From Phycisphaerales bacterium (GTDB lineage Bacteria; Planctomycetota; Phycisphaerae; Phycisphaerales; UBA1924), in NCBI GenBank assembly GCA_028284805.1, contig JANQQZ010000151.1, positions 78,366 through 142,365 on the forward strand: a stretch of DNA of 64,000 bases. Direction: 5' to 3'. Each line of letters starts with the position of its first letter. The first letter of the stretch is position 1. The position numbers and the translations under genes are program-made. Positions 36,365-44,717 of this stretch are shown in pieces. The notes under the pieces were generated by a model. The model was not told where the DNA came from. It searched no databases and saw nothing but the letters and a program-made list of their open reading frames with translations.

Positions 36365-36680
36365 AGTAGCGGGCGAGCAAAGCCGGTAGCAGCAAGAACG
36401 ACCGAGCGTACCGTCCCACCGTTCAGCGTAGTCTCAGACTGAGTACTGCCGCACATCGCGGCTCGATCTGCCCCCTTAACCCACCGGCGTGGTGGGCCAG
36501 CGAATTTGTGGATCCCCAGCACGAGGGTTCTGGCAGGGTTGGCGGGTATCGAGGAAGCCGGACCTGTCACTGGACTTCGCGTCTGCCTGATCCCCTCGGG
36601 AGCTGATCCCACGCACCGCACCTCCTGGCCATGTCTTTGTCTCTCAACCGGCGATCACCCACGACAATCGAGCCAAAGCA
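36365..36680. repeat. Dispersed intergenic repeat, copy R4
   Basis: Begins only 7 bp after the Usp stop codon with AGTAGCGGGCGAG (36365-36377). It carries the CCGAGCG...CCCACCGTTC block (36396-36446) and GTGGGCCAGCGAATTTGTGG (36492-36511). It then follows copy R1 for another ~150 bp, including a shared CTCGGGAGC(G/T)GATCC. Together with copy R1 it defines a repeat of at least 250 bp. No gene is supported from 36358 to 36832. Confidence 0.75.
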
Positions 36681-36832
36681 AACTGCCGCATGCCACAGGC
36701 TCGTAGTGTGTCCGATCCCAGCTTCACAGGTTCACGGACGAAAGCCGGGGAGAACACCGAAGGTACAGACCACGCAGTTTCCACTGATCGTGAGTGACCA
36801 GCCCCGGTTGCCCGATCTTTCCAGCGGCGGTA

Positions 36833-37360
36833 TCACTTCCCAAGCTCACGCTTCAGCCACGCCTTCGCGAACCGCCAGTCCGCTTCGATCGTGCTCTCGG
36901 ACACACCGAGCAGTTCGGCCGTCTCACGGATCGTCAGACCGCCGAAGAAGCGACACTCGACAACCCGCACAAGCCTCTCGTCCTCATCGGCCAGCCGTTC
37001 GAGCGCCTCGTGGATTCCAAGGACATCGATCGACTGCGATGGGTCGTCACTGTTGCCCACGCCGCTCAGCGTGATCCGTTGCCTGCTCCCCCCCCGCTTC
37101 TGCGCGTTGAACGCTCTCGCGTGATCAACCAGAACCTGACGCATGATCCGTGCGGCACGCCCGATGAATACGCCCCGGCTCAGCCCATCGTCATCGCTGT
37201 CCATCCGTAGATATGCCTCATTGACCAGAGCGGTCGGCTGGAGCGTGTGGTGCACCCGCTCGGAGCGCATGCACGCCTCTGCGATGCCATGGAGCGACTC
37301 GTACAGATGCTCGTCAAGGCCGCTTCGAGGTGGGGTGGGCTGTGCTGATTGCTCGGACAT
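36833..37360 (-). CDS. ECF sigma factor (TIGR02999-like)
   Basis: 175 residues with an ATG start. Region 2 contains SERVHHTLQPTALVNEAYLR and the RIMRQVLVDHARA segment. Region 4 contains VVECRFFGGLTIRETAELLG then VSESTIEADWRFAKAWL. These match the same sigma group as the factor at 24487-25047, although the two are clearly different proteins. It is transcribed divergently from the dockerin-tailed secreted protein, with 126 bp between the starts, and a kinase lies beyond that gene. It may therefore control the plus-strand pair; the sequence does not prove it. Confidence 0.9.
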   Translation of the reverse strand: MSEQSAQPTPPRSGLDEHLYESLHGIAEACMRSERVHHTLQPTALVNEAYLRMDSDDDGLSRGVFIGRAARIMRQVLVDHARAFNAQKRGGSRQRITLSGVGNSDDPSQSIDVLGIHEALERLADEDERLVRVVECRFFGGLTIRETAELLGVSESTIEADWRFAKAWLKRELGK

Positions 37361-37486
37361 CCACAGAGCCTACCGCAAGTTACAGGTCTTTTTCATCGAT
37401 CGCCAAGGAGCGGGCGTCGGGATGACGCACTTCAGGGTGTCGGGCCCCCAGCGGGCCTTATCGCACCCCCCGGAGGAGATCCACGT

Positions 37487-40400
37487 ATGTTCTCGGACAC
37501 GACCCGAACTCGAAACCGAACCCTCGCAATGACTCTGGCCGCCGGCCTTGCCACGAGCCTGAACGCCCAGCCCGCGACGTTCGGCGTCGACGATGAGTCG
37601 TCCTACCAGTCGTTCAAAGAGGCGGTCAGGGCTGCGGAGTACGTCCGCGAGGACTACATCGTTGGCTCTGTCCCGGTGGTCGATGCCGGCGGAAATGTGA
37701 TCGGCGAGATCGAGGTCGGCACCAAGCCGCGTGCCATCGCCGTGATCGCCGCGACCAGTGCATTTGTGGAACGCAATCCGTCGGCCGATTCAGCCGTCGC
37801 CGGGACGTACATCGACGCCTTTGACGCCAAACTCGCGTCGATGTTCCCCACCGATCCCGACCTGACGCGTCCGGAGAACTTCATGGCCGCCCTGCGATTC
37901 GGGACGGTCGTTGGGCAGGCCGGGTCTGCCTCGCTTAGCGCGTTGATCGGATACGACACCGACGTGAACGATCGCGCGTTCGAATTGCTCGGGCTCGAGC
38001 TGCCCGAGGCGACCTCCAAGCCGCAGATGGAACGAAGGGTCCGCGCCCACGAGGCGGCAACCGCTGCCAACCTCGGGGCGTCTCCCGAGTTCGGCGAACT
38101 GCTGGTCCGGTTGTTCACCAATCAGACACCGTCGGGCGAGGACCTCACGTTTGATATCGCCCCCTCGGTCGCGAGCTATCTTGAGGCCAACGGCTACGAC
38201 CCCGAACTGGGCGGCGAGCGTCCTGAGCTGATCGGCGTGAACGACGCGATCGCCCAGCTTCCTGTGAGCTACGCAGTGCTTGAAACCGAGCTAGCCCAGC
38301 AGTTCGTTGATCTTGAGCGGTTCGATGGCGAAACCGACGAGGACTTCCGGAATCGCGCAGCACCGAGCCCGCTCCAGAACCGCATGCGGGCGGCTGTCTA
38401 CGGCACGTTTGATATCACTGGCCTGGCGATCGACGAGATCGGGCCCGAGGTCACCTATGACCAGAGCTCGGGGCTCTCCCCAGCGGAGCGACAGGCCATC
38501 CTCGACGAGATGCGCGCGGATATCCGTGCCACCTCGGCGCCGCGGACGAGTCTGCTGGCCAACTCATTCCTGCTCTACAACGACATCCAGCAGCCAGCCG
38601 ACTTGGTCTTCGAGGCCCACGAGACCGGCTCGAGCGCGATCGGCATCAGCAACGCGCTCTCAACCAGCGTCGCCGCCGCCAAGCTCGGTGTTGCCGCATC
38701 CAGCCTTCGCAACGCGTTCGCCGCGGGGAACGCGGCGGGCGCCGTGGGGCCCTTCATCACCACGACCGACGGGCTCATCAAGATCCTCGGCATCAGCGAG
38801 AACAACGTACTCGGCGGCCGGACCAACGGAGATATCTACAACCAGATCACGCAGCTCCAGGGTCAGCTCGTGGAGATGGAGCAGCGCATCGACGGCCGCT
38901 TCGACCGAGTTGATGCCAAGCTCGATGTTCTGTTTGCCTCGCTGAATGATCAGTTCGAAGCCGTGCTCGATCTGACCGCTACGGTTGACTTCGCGGTAGA
39001 CGTGCTGCTCGATCAGTCGAACGCCATCCGCCGGCTCGATGACACGGTGCGCGCCATCGGACGCGACGAGCTGAATCAGCTCTTCAACATCGGTGTCGAT
39101 CTCTATCTCGGTGCCCGCCAAAACAACAGCGATCTCCCGTGGATCGGCGGATTCGACACCGCCGCGAACCTGTTCTTCACCGCCGCGACATCAACGGCCG
39201 ATGACACCGCCTTTGTCGGCAACGCCTCGAGCCCGTTCCTGCTCTCCGAGGCGGACGAGACCATCGGTGACGGCGCGATCTCCGGTCGGCTCGCAGAGCT
39301 GCTCGCGTTTGCGCCGCCCTTTCTCGATAGCACGGTCGGTCTCGATCCGGAGGTCGTTGGCCCCGAGCCTTGGAGCCTTGCGGCGACGGCCTACGCGCAG
39401 CTCGCCAACGAGAGCCCGTGGTACTTCGCCAAGTGGATCGCGAACCAGACCAACTCGCCCCGCGACATCGACGACATCATCGCCGAGGGCGAGAAGCTCG
39501 AGCGGTCGATCGGTGTCCTGCGCCAGACCGGGTTCTACGGCTTCAGCGACGACAACGGTGACCCCGTGCCCGAGTACACCCTCTTCGTCAACCTCATGCA
39601 GGAGTACACGCTCGCCGCGAATGCGCTCCAGACCGAGATCAGCACCGCGATCGAGAACACGCTCGCCGACACCAGCATCTTCGCCACACCGTTGAGCAAC
39701 GGTTCCGTGACGATCGATCTCTGGGCGGACGACTTCGACCAGAACCTCGCACCGCTCGTAGCGGACGTTGACAGTATCGTGACCGGCTGGGGAGGCCCCT
39801 CGACGCATCTGATCACGGGTGATCCGACGATCGGCGACTTCGTGAAGGGCTATTCGCATCTCGCCCGTGCCAACGTGCCGGGCCCGACCGGCTCGAACTT
39901 CATCCCGGTGATCTACGGCGCACAGACCAGGTCGCTCGTCCGCCAGGCTCGCGACGGAGGCGTCAGGGCGATCCACTGGTACAACCAGCGGGTGAGCGAC
40001 CGGGCGTGGAACATCGTGTTCGAAGTGAGCCTCGACAGCACCCAGCCGACCGCCGGCGACTACGACATCCGCCGACGCATGACCTACCTGCGTGAGCTCG
40101 ATCTGTTCCGAACCGGCAACTGGATCGCCAACCCGCCCTCGAACGTGTCGGACGCGGGCAACATCTTCCTGAATCTCCAAGCAGCCGGCAACACCGTCAT
40201 CTCATCGCGATGGGACGACTCCCTCGCGCTGCCCGGTTTGCTTGGGACCTCGCCGTACGTGTACTCGGCGACCGGGGGCACCGGGCTCGCTCGCATCAAG
40301 TTCACCAGCGACGGCATCGACGAGAACCCAGAAGCCATCAGCCTCTACCAAGACGATCTCCGCTGGGTCCGCTCGCAGGTGCGGGCCGCGATCCAGGCGG

Positions 40401-41350
40401 AACTCGCCGACGAGAGCTCGCCTGTCGCCCAAGCGGCCGCTGCGCTCGACGACGTCGAAGCCCTGATCGACGCGTACGTGGCCCTCGCTCGCCCGGGGCT
40501 GCTCGAGAACAGCACGATTGCGCGGTCGATCCTGCGTGGCTCGACGAACGCTGCTGACGCGATGGGCAACCCCATCAAGGCCACAGAGGTTGGTCTGCGG
40601 TCCGAGATTCTGCCGGTCATGATCGACCGTTTCGAGGCCGCGGACACGGGTGAGTGGGGCACGCGGGACTTCGATGTTGGCAGCATCGGCGACCAGCTTA
40701 TCTTCAACCTCCAGCTGCTCCAGGAGGAACTTGTCAACGCAACCGAGCTCCCCGACGAGTCCGCCCCCTACTTCCGCTGGGCACTCGAAGAACTCAGGCA
40801 CCTGCGCGATAACGCGGGCCGACTCGCGGCCGATGACACCTACGCCTCGCACCGTGACGGGCTCACCCGGAGCGTGCTCGACAACGACACGCGCCAGCTT
40901 CGTGCACAGGACGTTGTCGGCGGGCAGGTGATCCAGGACTTCCGTCCGCTCGAGGTCGATCTCACGTTTGGCCCGGGTGATGCCGGGTACGATGGCCCGG
41001 ACTTCGGCCAGGTCACGTTCAATGCCGACGGCACCTTTGCCTACACGCCGAACCCTGGCTTCACCGGGCGCGATCAGTTCACCTACCGCGCCATCTGCGA
41101 CATCACCGCCGACGCCAACGGTCAGAACGGCGGCACGATCGCCGAGAGTCTCCCAGCTTGGGTCGTCGTCAACGTGGACGACATCTGCGTTGCCGACACG
41201 AACGGAGATGGACTGGTGAGCCCCGCTGACTTCAACGCCTGGATTATCGCCTTCAACACACAGTCGCCGGCGTGCGACCAGAACGGCGACGCCGCCTGCA
41301 CCCCCGCAGACTTCAACGCGTGGATCATCAACTACAATTCCGGGTGCTAG
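37487..41350 (+). CDS. Secreted 1287-residue protein with dockerin-like tail
   Basis: The ATG at 37487 has GGAGGAG 8 nt upstream; the frame to 37349 would overlap the sigma gene. The signal peptide is MTLAAGLATSLNAQPA. The first ~375 residues are helical and unrecognised. A long Ala/Ser/Gly-rich hydrophobic stretch (about 38640-38790) is followed by a predicted coiled coil (38845-39080: LQGQLVEMEQRIDGRFDRVD). A mixed region follows, then a cadherin/VCBS-like beta unit (FAYTPNPGFTGRDQFTYR). The tail (41189-41350) has two DxNxDG-type Ca loops (ADTNGDGLVSPADFNAW and ACTPADFNAW) and ends in Cys. Related tails are known in Phycisphaerales as GC-type dockerin anchors (family name from memory). Function unknown. 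Confidence 0.8.
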   Translation: MFSDTTRTRNRTLAMTLAAGLATSLNAQPATFGVDDESSYQSFKEAVRAAEYVREDYIVGSVPVVDAGGNVIGEIEVGTKPRAIAVIAATSAFVERNPSADSAVAGTYIDAFDAKLASMFPTDPDLTRPENFMAALRFGTVVGQAGSASLSALIGYDTDVNDRAFELLGLELPEATSKPQMERRVRAHEAATAANLGASPEFGELLVRLFTNQTPSGEDLTFDIAPSVASYLEANGYDPELGGERPELIGVNDAIAQLPVSYAVLETELAQQFVDLERFDGETDEDFRNRAAPSPLQNRMRAAVYGTFDITGLAIDEIGPEVTYDQSSGLSPAERQAILDEMRADIRATSAPRTSLLANSFLLYNDIQQPADLVFEAHETGSSAIGISNALSTSVAAAKLGVAASSLRNAFAAGNAAGAVGPFITTTDGLIKILGISENNVLGGRTNGDIYNQITQLQGQLVEMEQRIDGRFDRVDAKLDVLFASLNDQFEAVLDLTATVDFAVDVLLDQSNAIRRLDDTVRAIGRDELNQLFNIGVDLYLGARQNNSDLPWIGGFDTAANLFFTAATSTADDTAFVGNASSPFLLSEADETIGDGAISGRLAELLAFAPPFLDSTVGLDPEVVGPEPWSLAATAYAQLANESPWYFAKWIANQTNSPRDIDDIIAEGEKLERSIGVLRQTGFYGFSDDNGDPVPEYTLFVNLMQEYTLAANALQTEISTAIENTLADTSIFATPLSNGSVTIDLWADDFDQNLAPLVADVDSIVTGWGGPSTHLITGDPTIGDFVKGYSHLARANVPGPTGSNFIPVIYGAQTRSLVRQARDGGVRAIHWYNQRVSDRAWNIVFEVSLDSTQPTAGDYDIRRRMTYLRELDLFRTGNWIANPPSNVSDAGNIFLNLQAAGNTVISSRWDDSLALPGLLGTSPYVYSATGGTGLARIKFTSDGIDENPEAISLYQDDLRWVRSQVRAAIQAELADESSPVAQAAAALDDVEALIDAYVALARPGLLENSTIARSILRGSTNAADAMGNPIKATEVGLRSEILPVMIDRFEAADTGEWGTRDFDVGSIGDQLIFNLQLLQEELVNATELPDESAPYFRWALEELRHLRDNAGRLAADDTYASHRDGLTRSVLDNDTRQLRAQDVVGGQVIQDFRPLEVDLTFGPGDAGYDGPDFGQVTFNADGTFAYTPNPGFTGRDQFTYRAICDITADANGQNGGTIAESLPAWVVVNVDDICVADTNGDGLVSPADFNAWIIAFNTQSPACDQNGDAACTPADFNAWIINYNSGC

Positions 41351-41361
41351 ACACACTGCTG

Positions 41362-41387
41362 CCCTCCCGGGAGACATCCCGGGAGGG
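41362..41387 (+). terminator. Hairpin between secreted-protein gene and TPR kinase
   Basis: An 11-bp perfect stem (CCCTCCCGGGA / TCCCGGGAGGG) with a 4-base loop, 12 bp after the stop codon of the secreted protein. It has only a weak T-stretch after it (TGACTTGCTCTGT). It may reduce read-through to the kinase 41 bp downstream. Confidence 0.7.
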
Positions 41388-41428
41388 TGACTTGCTCTGT
41401 CAGTTGACATACAACGCGGGACTCACGA

Positions 41429-43948
41429 ATGGGCTTCCAGGAAGTACGCCGCATCTTTGCCACCGTCAGCGCCGCACCGATGCACGAGCGCGACCAACTG
41501 CTCGACCGGCTCTGCCCGCCCGGCACCGACGTGCGCGGCGAGATCGAAGAACTCCTCGCGTGCGACTCGGCAGATACGTCCGGGTTTGAGCCGCCGGCCC
41601 TGTCGAGCCGCCTCGATCTTGATGATTCCATTTCGGCGCTCCTTCTTCAGCCGGGAGACCTCATCGGCCCGTACCGGATCGAACGGCTCCTCGCCGAGGG
41701 CGGCATGGGCTCGGTCTATCTCGCCGAGCAGGCCGAGCCAATCAAGCGAACCGTCGCTCTCAAAGTCATCAAGCTCGGAATGGACACCCGGAGCGTCATC
41801 GAACGCTTCCAACGCGAACGCCAGTCGCTCGCGCTTATGAACCACCCCAACATCGCCGGCGTCTTCGACGCGGGGGCGACGCCCTCTGGGCGCCCGTACT
41901 TCGCGATGGAGTACGTCGAGGGCGAATCCATCATCGACTTCTGCGATGCTCGCGAGCAGGACATCAGCAACCGGCTCAGGCTCTTTGCCGAGGTCTGCCG
42001 GGGCGTTCAGCACGCGCACCAGAAGGGCATCATCCACCGTGACCTCAAGCCCGCCAATGTTCTCGTCGTCGAAAGTGACAGCGCACCCACTCCGAAGATC
42101 ATCGACTTCGGCATTGCCAAGGCCACATCGAGCACACGTGACGAGCGATCCGATATGACCCTGCCCGGCCAATTGGTCGGCACCCCCGACTACATGGCTC
42201 CCGAGCAGCGTCGCGGTGCGGATACCTCGATCGACACCCGAACCGATGTGTACTCGCTGGGTGTGCTGCTGCACGAGCTGCTTGTTGGTCGCCTTCCCAA
42301 GACCACAGAGACCGATTTCTCGCTGATCGGCCGGCCGAGTGACCTGATGAGCGGAGATGCCGAACGCAATCCGGGCGCAGGCGTGCATCGCAAGCGCCTC
42401 CGAGGTGATCTCGACTGGATTCTCCTCCGGGCGCTCGCGCCCGAGCCCGACCGCCGCTATTCGACCGCGGAACAGCTCGCTCAGGATGTCGAGGCTCATC
42501 TCGCCCACGAGCCCGTGTCGGCTTCACCCCCGAGCCGGTCGCTGGCGTTCGCCCGCTTTGCGCGACGCAACCGGACAGGTGTCATCGCGACAACGCTCAT
42601 CGCGGCGATAGGACTTCTGGGACTCGTTACCACCACCATTGGCTTCAGCCGAGCCAGCATCGAACGCGACGCGGCGCAGACGGACGCCCTGACCGCCTCG
42701 CTCATCGGCGACTTCCTTGCCGACCTGCTCGCGAGCGCCGATCCAGATCGGTCCGGCGGCAACGACCTGACTGTCGCGGAGCTCCTAGCCGATGCCAGCC
42801 GAAGCCTCGACACGGGCGAGCTCACCGAGCGTCCCGCGGTGCAGATCCGCCTCCGCACCGTGCTCGGCAGGTCCTACCAGGGACTCGGCAAATACGACCT
42901 CGCCGCCTCCGAGTTCGGCCACGCGCTCGCAATCGCGCAAGCTGAACCCCGGTTCGACCCACTCGAAGTCTCACTGCTCCTCGATGAGCTCGGCAACAGC
43001 CAGACCTATCTTGCTCAGTATGACCATGCCGAAGCAAACTATCTCAGAGCCATCGAACTCCGGAAAGCAATCGGACACCCAACACCGATTGTCTCACAGT
43101 CGCTTGGCTCGCTCGGCGCCGTGTACCATTGGTCGGGTCGGTTCGAAGAAGGTGAGCAATACTTCCGACAGGCACTCGCGGAGCTTGCAACCGACCCGAG
43201 CGACCGCACCGCCGACACCGCACGCATGCTCGGTTGGCTCGGCGTCGAACTCGGAGTGCTCGGTCGCAGCGACGAGTCCATCGAGGCCCATCTGGCAGGC
43301 ATCGACGCCGCGATCGATGCCCACGGCGAGATGCACACCACCGTCGCGGCCGCCCTCAACAACCTCGCGAATGCCTACGAAGCGGCCCGGCTCTATGAGG
43401 ACGCACGCGACGCCCACGAGCGGAGTCTCGCCATCAAGCGGGCGTTGCTCCGGGAAGACCACCCTGATGTTGCCATCGGTCTCAACAACCTCGCCCTCGT
43501 CATGATCCGCCAGGGCGACCCAAAGTCGGCGGAGCCGCTGCTGCGCGACGCGATCGCGATGCACCTGAACGGTCTGGGCGACACGCACCCCTCCACCGCC
43601 GTCGCCCACGCGAACCTCGGGCAATCGCTCCGCGACCAGGGCCGGTTCTCAGAGGCCAAGATCGCTTTCGAAGAAGCCATCACGATCGCCCTCCGCCAGC
43701 TCGATGATGACCACCTCATGCCCACCGCCTTCCGTATCAATCTGGCTACGTGCTACACCGGTCTCGGTGACTTCGACACGGCCGAAGCACTGCTGCTTGC
43801 CGGGCACGGGCGATTGCTTGAGTTGCTGCCATCAGACCATCGCCGAGTTATCACATGCAGGCAACATCTTGCGGACCTCTACACGGCATGGGGGCAGCCT
43901 GAACAAGCTGCAAAGTGGAGCCGTATGTTGAGCAATGATGACAGTTGA
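41429..43948 (+). CDS. Hanks-type Ser/Thr protein kinase with TPR domain
   Basis: 839 residues. The kinase domain is about 82-358: glycine loop AEGGMGSVY, Lys112, HRDLKPAN at 203-210, DFG at 226-228 and GTPDYMAPEQ. One membrane helix (VIATTLIAAIGLLGLVTTTI, 385-404) is followed by a linker and about eight TPR/kinesin-light-chain-like repeats (HAEANYLRAIELRKAIG, AAALNNLANAYEAARLYEDA, VAIGLNNLALVMIRQGDP). The topology is a cytoplasmic kinase with an external TPR sensor. It follows the secreted protein gene, and the divergent ECF sigma gene is 4 kb upstream, giving the usual sigma-kinase pairing in split form. Confidence 0.92.
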   Translation: MGFQEVRRIFATVSAAPMHERDQLLDRLCPPGTDVRGEIEELLACDSADTSGFEPPALSSRLDLDDSISALLLQPGDLIGPYRIERLLAEGGMGSVYLAEQAEPIKRTVALKVIKLGMDTRSVIERFQRERQSLALMNHPNIAGVFDAGATPSGRPYFAMEYVEGESIIDFCDAREQDISNRLRLFAEVCRGVQHAHQKGIIHRDLKPANVLVVESDSAPTPKIIDFGIAKATSSTRDERSDMTLPGQLVGTPDYMAPEQRRGADTSIDTRTDVYSLGVLLHELLVGRLPKTTETDFSLIGRPSDLMSGDAERNPGAGVHRKRLRGDLDWILLRALAPEPDRRYSTAEQLAQDVEAHLAHEPVSASPPSRSLAFARFARRNRTGVIATTLIAAIGLLGLVTTTIGFSRASIERDAAQTDALTASLIGDFLADLLASADPDRSGGNDLTVAELLADASRSLDTGELTERPAVQIRLRTVLGRSYQGLGKYDLAASEFGHALAIAQAEPRFDPLEVSLLLDELGNSQTYLAQYDHAEANYLRAIELRKAIGHPTPIVSQSLGSLGAVYHWSGRFEEGEQYFRQALAELATDPSDRTADTARMLGWLGVELGVLGRSDESIEAHLAGIDAAIDAHGEMHTTVAAALNNLANAYEAARLYEDARDAHERSLAIKRALLREDHPDVAIGLNNLALVMIRQGDPKSAEPLLRDAIAMHLNGLGDTHPSTAVAHANLGQSLRDQGRFSEAKIAFEEAITIALRQLDDDHLMPTAFRINLATCYTGLGDFDTAEALLLAGHGRLLELLPSDHRRVITCRQHLADLYTAWGQPEQAAKWSRMLSNDDS

Positions 43949-43963
43949 GCCCTCGCGCGTCAT

Positions 43964-44110
43964 GAGTAGCGGGCGAACGACACTGGTGGCAGGAGGAACC
44001 TCCGAGCGTTCTGCCTCAACGTTCATCACTGCCTCAGAATGAATGCTGCAAGCTATGTTGTCTCGATCTGCTCTTAAAGCCCGTCAAGGATCCGTCGTGC
44101 CGATGCTCGG
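43964..44110. repeat. Dispersed intergenic repeat, copy R5
   Basis: Begins 16 bp after the kinase stop codon with AGTAGCGGGCGAA (one mismatch to the family 13-mer). GGAACCTCCGAGCG (43995 onward) and the CTCAGAATGAATG block follow; the last part is more diverged than in R1 and R4. It runs into a frameshifted transposase remnant on the minus strand. Confidence 0.65.
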
Positions 44111-44132
44111 CTGATCTGGATGCCGGCCCGCA

Positions 44133-44409
44133 TGACATGCCGTGCGATGCCGCGATCTCCTTACCAGACCAGCCTCGCAGTAGCATCAGTTCGAGAATCT
44201 CGGCACGCTGCACGGGCGAGCAGTACGACCAACGCTTCGGCGGATAGTTCTTGCCGGTGGGTCCAGAAGATCGCCAACTCACGCTCGAGCAGAACGGCGT
44301 CTGAGTGGGCGTCATCTCGCTGGGCCAAGAGCCGCACCATCGGAGATGCGTTGCTGAAGGCGCGGATCCGGGCCGCCACGTAGGCTTGCATGAAGAGGAC
44401 AGAGACCGC
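44133..44409 (-). pseudogene. Frameshifted integrase-type transposase, N-terminal part
   Basis: Two minus-strand frames join at about 44250. Frame one (44409-44251) reads MVRLLAQRDDAHSDAVLLER then ELAIFWTHRQ. Frame two (44252-44133) continues KNYPPKRWSYCSPVQRAEIL then ELMLLRGWSGKEIAASHGMS. Together they resemble the N-terminal coiled/HTH part of integrase-core transposases, where 'HYxPxERxxILELxxxRGWSxxxTAxxFxVT' is typical. The rve catalytic part is missing. I read it as a dead element with one frameshift and a 3' deletion. 44410-44610 has no gene. Confidence 0.55.
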
Positions 44410-44610
44410 ATGCACAAGGGCCCACGCCGTATGACGATCGCTTTCAGGAATGCAGACCTTCCGGTGTCCGGCGCATAGGCATCGAACACAGTTAAGATAC
44501 TGCCAATGAACCACTTAGATCTTTCATCACGCTATCACGACCGGACACATCAGACACTCCAAACGCCGCTTCAGACGCACAAGAATTCCCTGGACCATCG
44601 CCGTGGCAGT

Positions 44611-44649
44611 CGAGAGGCTGTTTGGCATGTCTGGGACCACCCACCGCTA
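44611..44649. repeat. 39-bp repeat, copy C
   Basis: Plus-strand start CGAGAGGCTGTTTGGCATGT, end CCACCGCTAC; about 80% like copies A and B1. Unlike those copies it has no hairpin beside it and lies 69 bp upstream of the start of the next gene rather than after a stop codon. Confidence 0.6.
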
Positions 44650-44717
44650 CCCTCCGATGCACCGGAACCAGTACCCGCTCGATGACTGAAAGCGACCCAC
44701 CAACGGGAGGACGGCGA

